A stretch of DNA of 64,000 nt, taken from positions 14,624,501-14,688,500 of the forward strand of contig CM032230.1 in assembly GCA_019009955.1 (NCBI GenBank). The letters are read 5' to 3'. Source of the stretch: Riptortus pedestris (Eukaryota; Arthropoda; Insecta; Hemiptera; Alydidae). Numbering within the stretch: position 1 is the stretch's first letter; the number at the start of each line of letters is the position of its first letter. Shown one piece after another: positions 55,210-64,000 of the stretch. The position numbers and the translations under genes are program-made. A model generated the notes under the pieces. It saw only the letters and a program-made list of their open reading frames with translations. It searched no databases and was not told where the DNA came from.

Positions 55210-55899
55210 GGGTCATTCCACATCAATTCAACCACACCATGACACCCATGATTTCAGATTTTGTTGAATTTTATTTTGGGGGTTCTATTCATTGATTTAA
55301 GAAACCATACCAAATATTTTTGATATATCTTTAACGGTTTGGATTTTATGGCCTCTTAAAGTTTTGTGATTTTAGTGTTTTCTATCGATTAGGAACTGTA
55401 AAGTTAATTTGTTTTCATTTCAAAAATAATTTGTAACTTTCTTATTTACGAACCAATTTTGATGGAATTTTTTGTGTGTATTCATAAATATATTTAAAAA
55501 CAATAAAAAAATAAACTAAGGTACCAAGTAAGTATTTGTGGACAGAAAAAAATTGCAAAGTGTCAATTTGAGCTTTTCAGAAAGCAAATATATAGTTTCA
55601 CGTAAAATTGAATATCTCCAAAAGGGAAAAGGATAATCATGGAAATCTTTTTTTATTTATGTTCTAAGACATATGACCTACCACCTAAAACAATAAAATT
55701 AATGGTTATTGGACCCCTTCATTGTTTATTCCAAGTTTAAAAATAAATATATAGAAAAATTTAGAAATTTGTAAGAAATAAAAGATTTGTATGGTTTCTT
55801 AAATCAATAAATAGAACCCCCAAAATAAAATTCAGCAAAATCTGAAATCATGGGTGTCGAAATCATTTTTTTTTTGGTTGATTTGAGATGGAATGACCC
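55210..55899. mobile_element. Non-autonomous transposon with ~110-bp terminal inverted repeats
   Basis: Left end GGGTCATTCCACATCAATTC and right end (complement) GGGTCATTCCATCTCAAATC. The inversion continues about 110 bp inward, through 'cacccatgatttcagatttt', 'ttttattttgggggttctat' and 'tgatttaagaaaccata', at roughly 85-90 % identity. The right flank is TTAA directly after GACCC; the left flank is GCAA. A TTAA target with GGG ends would suit Kolobok- or piggyBac-like superfamilies; this is inference. The 470-bp centre is AT-rich and non-coding. Confidence 0.85.
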
Positions 55900-57187
55900 T
55901 TAATAAAGAATGCTATTGTTTATTGAAGGAGTACTTATTACCAGAGTTTTCGAACTAGATAAAGCTAGTAGGTGGAAATAACATAGCTATTATTACTTCC
56001 TAGTGCGAGGTAAAGCCAGTGTTCTTACTGCTAACATTGTCGGTTTTCAAATTTCATCAGAATTATCCGTTTTGACCTTCCTTCAACCCATTATTTGGGA
56101 TTTCGACTTGACGTTTAGACTTATCTCCCATAACTCAAATACAGTTAGTCTTAGAGTTGAAATTTCATATTTGGGGTTGTTGTCTAGTCGTGCACTTCCT
56201 CTTTTGATCGAAATCGACCTCAGAGGAGGAGAGGTTTAGACGAGGGTGTAAGTAAACAAAAATTTGAAAATCCTTTTTACGTATTGCTGTACTTAAAGAA
56301 ATTGACAATTTCTAAATAAGATGCTGTGACATTTTTCAATGCACTTACCCTGCTGTTCGAATCCCCTAAGGGGGGGGGGGTCGGGTTGAAGGCGGGAAAT
56401 AAAACAATTTCTATACTTTGTATAATAGATATAAGTAAAATTTAAAGGACTTTATAAGTTTATCCGTGAAACGATCTATCTGTAAATGTTCCAATACATT
56501 TTTCGAACTGATGCTTTCGAAAGGAGATATTAAAAAGCACATTTAAATGAAATGCAGCTTAACGTTTTATTTACATAATTCACTAATAGTGTTGAGAAGA
56601 CTAAATGTTCTTAGTCTTAAGTAAAATTATTTGATTAAAATATTATGATGAACTGTGAGTAATGTTGATTTTTTTTTTCAGGTACTGTATAAAAAGGATA
56701 TGCTAGCAGATCTTGTGGTAAACTATTCAATTTTATTCTAATGACATTAATAATATCGTATTATTAGTATAGCTATTATGTAGCTTTATTGGAGTATTTT
56801 TTGTAAGTTTAAGAATATAAAGGAACAAATCAATTTGAAGAGAAACTTGTTTTTCATCTCAAACACATTTAGCCATTTTTCTTTTAATATGTCGTTGAGA
56901 TAGAATATGGTTTATTTCCGAATTTGAGATGTGTTTTAAACTTTATTGGTCTCATTTGATTATTATAAAATTAATTAACTTTACTTATTAAATGCTTACA
57001 ACTAAATTACAGTATTTATTACCGCCTCTTGTGATTTATATGTAATTGTTCCAGATATTTCTTCTATTTATAAGCAACTGTTTTTTTCTGAATTAAGGTA
57101 AATCTAATTAACTTGCCTTTATGGCGTGATTTTTTAAATAATGTCTTCTTGCGTCAATCTATCTCACCAATGAGAACGCAAAAAGTG
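55900..57187. other. Spacer with a possible very old family A relic
   Basis: 'gatcgaaatcgacctcagag', 'gaggagaggtttagacgagg' (56200-56245) and 'ttcgaactgatgctttcgaa' (56500-56525) faintly recall the family A core in reverse. A 78-codon plus-strand open frame (56003-56239) overlaps it and is not supported. G10 at 56371-56380. Confidence 0.35.
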
Positions 57188-57240
57188 CGTCACGCAAAGC
57201 TGCATAAATTAAGCATATTTTCCTATTTCTAGACACGCTA
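57188..57240 (+). mobile_element. Family A 5' end stub
   Basis: 'agtgcgtcacgcaaagctgc' + 'ataaattaagcatattttcc'; one-sided remnant. Confidence 0.6.
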
Positions 57241-57334
57241 CTGATCTTACACCATCTATTCTCGATTTCCGCCGTAATAATAATCCTATCTTAATACTGG
57301 GTTGTAATTCATAGATTTTTTTACTGTTGGTTTC

Positions 57335-57337
<3 letters not shown>

Positions 57338-57405
<68 letters not shown>

Positions 57406-58055
57406 AAAAGAAAGGTCAATTCGTTAACGCTGAAATCGGGGCAGGGGGTTTAGAGTGGAGGATTTTCGAAATATCTCCGTTACTATAGGTTGATTCGAAA
57501 AATTATATAGAACCAATCTTATTGAAAATTAAATGTACTATAAATATTGTTATATTCATTTATTCACATCTTGAATATTAACCGAGATATTTTTCAGTTT
57601 TCAGCCATCAGCAAACCGCCACTAAATCACATTGATCGAAGTTTAAATACCAAAAATTGTATTCAAGAGACCTTTATTATACGTGGTACATGCAAATATG
57701 TTCTGGTGACCCCCCCCCCCCCGTCTTAAGGTTTTGGACTACTAAAATTTGATTGATTGAGATAATAATTATTCTGACTCATTTTTAATTACTTTACTAG
57801 ATATAGTAAATAGTTCTCAATAAAATTAATATTGTTATATTCTGATATATTTCAGTAATTGTTTTTTTTTCTCTGTGCGGCGGGCAGACCCGTTTGTTTA
57901 CATTTCTAACCCATCGCTTCCTTTCGGCAGGTTATTGAAATTGACTGAAACATTTCTTATTTCGGTTTGTATTTGGTGTTGTTGTGTTACCAGTATGTAG
58001 ATTTATCTATTACTAAACTTCAAGGGAGAAATCTGCTTAGTTTACTCAGGCCCTG
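57338..58055 (-). mobile_element. Family A, long subfamily, lacking its 3' end
   Basis: Starts in (AT)n (57338-57401), then 'aacgctgaaatcgggg', 'gagatatttttcagttttca', a C-run of 14 at 57709-57722, 'tattctgatatatttcagta', 'tttcggcaggttattgaaat' and the 5' terminus 'cttagtttactcaggccct'. The 3' quarter beyond the microsatellite is missing. Confidence 0.8.
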
Positions 58056-58057
58056 TA

Positions 58058-58232
58058 TTTTTAGTAACTCAAGTATTAAGCGAGTTATTCGTACTTTCTT
58101 GTTTTCTGCCTTCAGTAATCCCCCCCCCCTTCTACTCATCGCTTTTTGACGTGGTGAGATGGGATCAAAAGTATGTTATACCAGCACGTGGGAAATCTGC
58201 TTAGTTTATGCAGCTCCTGCTTGATTGGCTTT
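58058..58232 (-). mobile_element. Family A, third subfamily, 5' end
   Basis: 'taactcaagtattaagcgag', a C-run at 58120-58128, 'gacgtggtgagatgggatca', 'cacgtgggaaatctgcttag' and the terminus 'ctcctgcttgattggctttt'. Directly abuts the long copy, so the latter probably inserted here. Confidence 0.75.
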
Positions 58233-58973
58233 TTTTATTCCTAGTTCTCGTCTTACTTGTTATACTTTTTAATTGAATTATTATATTTATGCCAAATTGA
58301 TTGTAAAGGGCTGATTAACGACCCCACCCCAAGTCCTTGTATCTTTTTTGTTGAAGTTTAATAAAGATCGGAGACCGTGTAAGCTTTAATTAACATGGAT
58401 TGTTTTAGTGATAATTAATTTGTCTCTGGATGTTTTAGGGATAGTTAATTTGTGTATGGACATGTTATGACGGCGACCTTTCTTGTTGGTGGTTTCTAAC
58501 ATTCTACATGGATTATGGTATGCAAATCATGGCAGACGTCAAAAGAAGGGAGTACATTCACGAGCAGACATATATAATCGTGTTATTTATTTCGTGGCGT
58601 CATTCCGAAGTTTATGTACAATTAGAGCGTTGTTCTAGCAGAGTAATTGTAATTAACGAATCTCTATAAGTCCTGTTGTACATTCTGTATTTGTATCTGT
58701 TTTGCTAATTGAGCCGAGTTAATTTTTGGTTCGCTGTGTTGTTCATAGCTGGTAGAAATTCATGTTTATCATTTTATTAATGCCTTATAATTACCAGGTG
58801 CTGTAGTTCGGTGCTAAGCTTTATAATAGTTGTTGACGTGACCTTATTCTGTTCTATAGGTTATAGGTTATAGAGGCGGGGGGTTCTCAGAAACCAGGCT
58901 GCTTTGCATGTTCCGTATGAATTTCCGACCTGTCCCTCCCCCCCCCCCACTTATTTACCTCCATCATAAAAAG
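58233..58973. other. Spacer, nothing recognised
   Basis: No motif or repeat; C-run at 58938-58948. Confidence 0.45.
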
Positions 58974-59780
58974 TCCGTCACGCAGGGGCTGCGTAAAATA
59001 AGCAGATTTCCCTCGTGAAGTTTAGTAATAGATAAATCTATATAATGGTAACAGCACACCACCGTGAATAAATGCAAACGGAAATAAGAAATGGTCCATC
59101 CAATTTCAATAACATGCTGACAGGAAGCGTTAGGTTAGAATTGTAAACAAACGGGTCTACCCTCCTCACACCGGAAAGAAAAACCATTACTGAAATATAT
59201 TAGAATATAGCATACTAATTTTATTGAGAACTATTTACTATATCTAGTACTGTAATTAATAATGAGTCAGAATAATTGATATCCATATCAATCAAATTTT
59301 AGTAGTAGAAAAACCTTTAGACGGGGGGGGGGGGGGGCCCCCCTCACCAGGACATATTTGCATGTATCTCGTATAATAAAGGGCTCTTGAATACAATTTT
59401 TGGTATTTAAACTTGGGATAATGTGATTTATTATGTAGCAGAGTATTGCTAATGTAACATGAGTAGATGTGGCGGTTTGCTGATGGCTGAAAACTGAAAA
59501 ATGCTAATATCTCGGTTAATATTCAAGATAGTGAACTAATGTATATAACAATATTTATAGTAAATTTAATTTACAATAAGATTTGTTCTATACAAGTTTT
59601 CGATCCGACCTATAGTAACGGAGATATTTCGAATTTTCGAAAATCCTCCCCTCTAAACCCCCCCTCCCCCAGGACCGATTTCAGCCGTTAACGAACTTTA
59701 TCTTTATTTTTACATAAAACGACTTAATTTCGAGTTTGGTAACGATTAAACAATAATTGCGACCGCTAGAGCGGTAACAG

Positions 59781-59848
<68 letters not shown>

Positions 59849-59972
59849 TTTTGAACGGACCTCATTTTCGTCATCTCCTGGGTAGGATCGATGGACATTT
59901 GAAGAAAAATTTCGAAAATCGCGTCATGAGTACAACCTCAATAGCTGATTTCCCTTAAGGGAAATCTGCTAA
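58974..59972 (+). mobile_element. Family A, long subfamily, intact reference copy
   Basis: 999 bp with both ends: TCCGTCACGCAGGGGCTGCG and palindrome GATTTCCCTTAAGGGAAATC + TGCTAA. Order of parts: 5' hairpin; 'aagcagatttccc'; the long-subfamily block ('cgtgaataaatgcaaacgg', 'ctgacaggaagcgttagg', 'aatatattagaatatagcat'); a homopolymer junction G17C6 at 59322-59344; core ('aaatgctaatatctcgg', 'attcaagatagtgaac', 'cgatccgacctatag'); a C-rich run; 'aataattgcgaccgctagag'; (AT)n at 59787-59845; 'gaacggacctcattttcg'; 3' end. All frames closed. Best copy for building a consensus. Confidence 0.9.
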
Positions 59973-60019
59973 AATTACAGCCTGTTCTACACCTATACTC
60001 ATGAGGATATTCGAAAAGG

Positions 60020-60240
60020 GGTTCTGGTTAGCCATGTGAGTTGAAGAGATGACATTAATCTGGCATAGTAAACCTGGAGTGGCCAGTTCGATTCTCGCCT
60101 GGACAATAGGAATAGATTTAGTGACGAACTCGTTAAATAAAATCCGCAGTCTCATCCTGTCTAGAAAATGGTGGTAACGTGCAGATAAACCGTACCAATT
60201 AGCGACACTAGCTAAAAGTGAACGTTAATAAATAATAATA
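60020..60240 (+). mobile_element. tRNA-derived SINE
   Basis: Head 'ctggttagccatgtgagttg', box B 'cagttcgattctcgcc', body 'gtgacgaactcgttaaataa', tail 'gaacgttaataaataataat'. A 12-bp duplication ('gtgcagataaac') interrupts the 'gataacccgtcc' block. Confidence 0.85.
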
Positions 60241-60242
60241 AT

Positions 60243-60755
60243 AAAATATATTCGAAAAACGCCTTTAGATCTTCAATGGCCCTAAGTGTGAGATGACGAA
60301 AACGAGCAGTTCACATTTGTTTCATCGTTACCAAACTTTATATTTAACCGTTTGGGGTAAAACGAAAGATGCAGAACGAGGGGGTGGGGTGTGGCGAAGT
60401 TATAAATATCTCATTTATTTGAAAATCGGATCAAATAATTTTATAAACTTGTCTTATTTATCATTTAACTTGCTCCAATTCTTCTTATTAAATTATTTCT
60501 CTAATCTCTTAACTCATATTTTACCCAAGAAGGGGGTGGGGCGAAAAATGTAGATCCAATCTTTTTAAACTATTGATGCTCTGCAGTTTTTGTTCTATAC
60601 AGTTTTTCGAAGATCAAATGTTAAGTTATTCAGGCTTCCTTGTTTTCAGCCTTCAGTGTATCCCATTTCTACTCTTCCGATATTTGTATCTCTGTATCAT
60701 ACCTGAACATGGGAAAACGGTTAACTTTTTTGGGCCCCCTGCGTGGCGGACTATT
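60243..60755 (-). mobile_element. Family A, third subfamily, decayed
   Basis: 'ttcgaaaaacgcctttagat', 'gatgacgaaaacgagcagtt' (microsatellite lost), 'cgttaccaaactttatattt', 'ggcttccttgttttcagcct', terminus 'cccctgcgtggcggacta'. Confidence 0.7.
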
Positions 60756-60764
60756 CACTTTTAG

Positions 60765-61284
60765 CAGATTACACGTTCTATAAATAATAATTTATAACTC
60801 TGGCTTGGAATGCTAGAGTACCACAGTAGATAAATTCTGTAGCCCATTGTTGATAATCCCAGTTCTTTTAAAACTTCAGCAGTTCTCTTGGTTATCGCAC
60901 CCCGAAGCAAACCTTTCACGCTCCATTTTTCAATAGAGTAGTTTTTCTTGAAGTACCGACAACAAGTTTCATAAATCCTTTTCTTTTCCTCTTCTACTTC
61001 AGTTGATTGCTTGATAACGGTTTCAAACCTCACATTGGGATCTGGGATGACTCCTTCGTTTTCGTTTCTTTTGATTATTACTATGTCTACTCGTTTCAGT
61101 GATCCATCAGGCGTCTTGCACTAACTTCTTCATAGACTTCCCAATCAGTGTGGTATCTTTTTAGCTGATTTCCCTTAAGGGAAATCAGCCATTGAGGTTG
61201 TACTCATGACCGAATTTGCGAAATTTTTCTTCAAATGTCCATCGATCCTACCTAGTAGATGACGAAAATTAGGTCCGTTCAAAA

Positions 61285-61333
<49 letters not shown>

Positions 61334-62336
61334 ACCAATCTAGCGGTCGTAATTTTTGTTTGATCGTTACCAAATTCGAGATTTAATCGTTTTATGTAAA
61401 AAGAAAGATCAAGTTCGTTAACGGCTGAACTCGGACCCGTGGGAGGGGGCGTTTAGAGGGGAGGATTTTCGAAAATTCGAAATATCTCCGTTACTATACA
61501 TCGGATCAAAACATTGTACAGAATCAATCTTATTGCAAATTAAATTTACTAAAACTAAAATAATAACCGAGATATTAGCATGTGTATGGTCGGTAGGAGT
61601 CGGCTATGTTCGGGACCCTCCGCCGAGAGCTAGTGCGGGCCGTTTCGGTAACTATTCGTCCCTCGTGAATAGGTTCAGAGATTCCCTACTACTACTGTTG
61701 TTAATAGGCAGATTTCTCTATTGTAAAACTTCTCGTGGGAAATCTGCTTAGTTTACGCAGCCCCTGCGTGACGGACTTTTATTTATTGGGCTATGTCTGT
61801 TCTTACTTTATGGTGACAGCTGTTGCTCATCAACTCTCCCCATTTGCAAGAACCTAGGACATGAGGTAGAGTTTCAATCTCACTGCAATGGCTGCAGCGG
61901 GTTGATCCTAGGTTCCTGTCAGGGATTGAGTGCACAGGAATCAGCTTAATATTCATTTGCTAGGCTTCCATCTCTAAAATTCATGGACTCCTTTCCCTTT
62001 GGATGGGAGGGAACTCTATTCCATAAACGAGTTTTCCCTAAGTTCTTGTCGAATTTTTCTGTCATAAATTTTGACCGTTTTATCGAAATGTACACGATTA
62101 AGCATTAGGCTATTTCTTATTCAATGTTAATTGAAGCCAATACATATTTATTTTTATCATTGATGAGGGTCAGGCAAATATTGAGGTGTTGAAGGATGAT
62201 TTCCCATTCAGCCCTGAACAAGCCCAATCCACTCAAGTTTCTTGGTGCATATATCATCGTATTAGGAGTGTCAGAAGGAAAAGAGAGATTTTCTTTGATA
62301 CAGCTTCTGATGAGTTTGTCTATTGTATATATGTAT
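60765..62336 (-). pseudogene. R2-like LINE 3' portion, split by a family A element
   Basis: Read on the minus strand from 62330. First the post-RT block IDKLIRSCIKENLSFPSDTP and YAPRNLSGLGLFRAEWEIIL. Then, after degraded sequence, STRCSHCSEIETLPHVLGSC with WGELMSN and HKVRTDIA, a C-x2-C...H-x4-C knuckle. After the insertion (61775-61161) come YHTDWEVYEEVS, and in another frame GSLKRVDIVIIKRNENEGVI, PDPNVRFETVIKQSTEVEEE and KKRIYETCCRYFKKNYSIEK. CCHC followed by 'R-D-------PD' is the restriction-like endonuclease module of R2-type LINEs; WSVKGLLRGAITKRT matches the usual C-terminal tail. Several frameshifts and stops; inactive. The polymerase core upstream is cut by another family A copy at 62337. 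Confidence 0.8.
61161..61775 (-). mobile_element. Family A, short subfamily, inserted in the R2-like LINE
   Basis: 615 bp from TTAGCTGATTTCCCTTAAGG to 'cccctgcgtgacgga', (AT)n at 61289-61330 and G-rich run near 61445. Coding similarity resumes on the far side without evident loss of residues, so this is a clean insertion. Confidence 0.9.
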
Positions 62337-63182
62337 GAATCTGTCGCAATTTTTTGTTTTATCTTTACCAAACTTGATATATAAGTGTTTCATGCAAAAC
62401 TAAAGATCAAGTACGTTAACTGCTAAAAAGAGGGGGAATTTCGAAATTTGATATATCTCCGTTATTATTGGATCGAAAAATTGTATAGAACTAATCTTCT
62501 CAGGTAAGAAAAAGCGCCTCGTTCCTTCACTATTCTTTATTCGTTGTGACAGAGCGCTTTCAGAGCATACGCTCCATCATCAGTGCCCTCTTCACAATGA
62601 TGCGACAGGAACCAAGGATTCCCTGTGACCCACCTGTGGTAGTGAAGGAACGAGCCGTTTTTTCTTACCTGAGATAATAATTCCTTCACCATCCAGCATC
62701 TCAAAAATGGAACTAACCTTATTGCAAACTTAAGGGACTATAAATGATGTTCTTATGCACGTTTCCTCTAATACGAATATTAACCGAGATATTTGGAATG
62801 TTTAGCTTTCAGCCTTCAGTAAATCCCCACACCTGCCCAAGGCATAATAACAGTTGTTATAATATGAAACTCTTTATTCTAAGCTTAAATACCAATTCAA
62901 ACCGGTATTTTTTTCATGAGATCTTTATTATGCGATTCGAAAATTCAAAATATCTCCGTTATTATGGGTCGGAACGAAAAATGTCGTAGAACCAATCATG
63001 TTCGAATATTGCCCTCTACAATTGTTGCTCTATGCATTTTTTTCGTAACTCAAATATTAAGCGAACTATTCGTACTTTCTGGGTTTCAGTCAGAATGTGT
63101 GGCGAGATGACATTCCTAGTGTGTGATTCAAGCACGTGGAAAATCTGTTCAGCTTACACAGCTCCGACGTGACGAGCTCTTT
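62337..63182 (-). mobile_element. Two overlapping family A copies with a foldback insertion
   Basis: 62337-62498 and 62709-62935 form one reverse copy ('gtcgcaattttttgttttat', 'gatcaagtacgttaactgc', 'tattgcaaacttaagggact', 'cttaaataccaattcaaacc'), interrupted by the foldback at 62499-62708. At 62936 a second core begins ('gcgattcgaaaattcaaaat', 'ctcaaatattaagcgaacta'). It ends in a third-subfamily terminus ('acagctccgacgtgacgagc'). Confidence 0.7.
62499..62708. mobile_element. Foldback element, 210 bp, second subtype
   Basis: Left arm 'ctcaggtaagaaaaagcgcc' + 'tcgttccttcacta', right arm 'tagtgaaggaacgagccg' + 'ttttttcttacctgaga', ending 'ccttcaccatccagcatctc'. The internal words 'gcgctttcagagcatacgct' and 'ccatcatcagtgccc' parallel 'gcactttcggagtcaacgct' and 'ccatcctcagtgcc' of the element at 48907. 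AGAACTAATCTT (62487-62498) against GGAACTAACCTT (62709-62720) is a 12-bp target-site duplication with two changes. Confidence 0.8.
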
Positions 63183-63374
63183 AGGTTCTGCTAAACCATA
63201 TGTGGGCAACAACTGACCCGCTGTAAGATTTGATCCGGCGCGCGAGACATTTTGAAAAGCCCAATCAAACAAAAATATTACACTATTTACTCTAAATGAG
63301 AAAGATGAGAAGAGATTTGTGCGTTTGGCAGAACTTATAAATGCGAATATTTGTCTCTAATGATGAGCTAATAA
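63183..63374. other. Spacer, nothing recognised
   Basis: Short unique segment. Confidence 0.4.
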
Positions 63375-63540
63375 ATCAATAATCGGGACGGGTTATCAAC
63401 AGATTACCACCCTTTTCTAGCTAGACTAAGGATTTACTAAAAAAAATCATATTGCCCAGGAGGGAATCGAACTCGCCACTCTAGGTTTACCATGTGAGCT
63501 TAAGGCCAACGCTAATTCACATGGCTAACCTGAGCCCCAA
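63375..63540 (-). mobile_element. tRNA-derived SINE, internally shortened
   Basis: 'aataatcgggacgggttatc', 'cttttctagctagactaagg', inverted box B 'agggaatcgaactcgcc', head 'ggctaacctgagccccaaac'. The usual 'attaacgtccac' 3' end is missing. Confidence 0.85.
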
Positions 63541-64000
63541 ACTGTTTTATGTAAATTATTCTGAATTATAATTATTGACTCAAAAAAGTTGTTATTAAAT
63601 ACTTTATTATTGCGTTAATTTGTATTATTATTGTCCTATTCATTCCTTGGGCCTTAAATATGCTTTTAGGCGAAAATTTGGTCTAGAAAATAAATAAATG
63701 AAAATAATTCACACATCACTTAATTGTATAGGGAGTTTTATTAGCCATCATTGATCTTGTTAAGACCTTTAAAGGTTACATTTTCACAATTTTCCAAATT
63801 TCGATTATTTTTATTCAACATTGAGATCTATTTAACCTTTACCTATAATGGCTGGAGAAATTGAAAGCTAAATACACAAATAAAAGAACCATAATAGCAT
63901 ATCGTGTATCGAATAGAACCAGGACCGTTGACTCACTCATGAAAATATATGTGGGGCTAAATGTCAAACATACACATTCAGACTTTTGACCTTAAATACC
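63541..64000. other. Unique AT-rich end of window
   Basis: No repeat family, no motif-bearing open frame. Confidence 0.45.

Overview
This window is repeat-dominated, AT-rich DNA from a eukaryote, almost certainly an invertebrate animal. It holds one spliced protein-coding gene with GT-AG introns, tRNA-derived SINEs, relics of several non-LTR retrotransposon clades, DNA transposons, and long satellite and microsatellite arrays. There is no operon-like gene packing, no ribosome-binding-site pattern and no CRISPR array. I cannot name the species or phylum from the sequence alone.

Only one host-like gene can be supported: a three-exon coiled-coil protein of about 460 residues on the minus strand (32359 down to 26185). 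Exon phases match across both junctions and all four splice sites are GT/AG. I do not recognise the family. Its introns are filled with transposons, and a 498-bp (CT)n tract lies just past its 3' end.

The rest is layered mobile DNA. The commonest component, called 'family A' here, is a 0.6-1.0 kb non-autonomous element in at least 30 full or partial copies on both strands. Its 5' end starts TCCGTCACGC with a hairpin (ACGCAG-GGG-CTGCGT). It has an internal (AT)n tract at a fixed place. Its 3' end is a 20-bp palindrome followed by CTAAAA. The architecture resembles Helentron-associated (HINE/DINE-1-like) Helitrons, but that placement is inference. Copies are nested in one another, in LINEs and in SINEs, and carry other insertions. 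Other mobile DNA includes a classical non-autonomous Helitron (27920-28947), a 1233-bp piggyBac that kept both protein ends but lost its catalytic core (51946-53178), a hAT-type MITE (45740-46146), a 690-bp element with about 110-bp inverted ends (55210-55899), a small foldback family found only inside family A, and about ten tRNA-SINE copies. Broken LINEs include two R2-like 3' portions (17688-18075; 60770-62336) and reverse-transcriptase or C-terminal fragments at 5786, 9325, 22294, 23656 and 47189.

Tandem arrays occupy about 11 kb: 52 bp (1-640), 144 bp (1640-3767), 37 bp (9889-10412), a degenerate ~50-bp array (11575-12200), 90 bp (14690-16613), 54 bp (18076-18862) and 41/42 bp (40123-45251). 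Three of these have periods divisible by three and so show long open frames, sometimes on both strands; I treat these as by-products of repetition unless transcripts prove otherwise.

Layout: 1-4225 two arrays; 4226-7106 nested family A; 7107-14689 SINEs, LINE scraps and arrays; 14690-18862 two coding-like arrays and an R2-like relic; 18863-25300 family A, SINE and LINE relics; 25456-32359 the gene; 32400-39412 nested SINE and family A; 40123-45251 satellite; 45500-51335 family A with hAT and foldback insertions; 51946-55899 piggyBac and long-TIR element; 57188-63540 long family A copies and an R2-like LINE split by family A.
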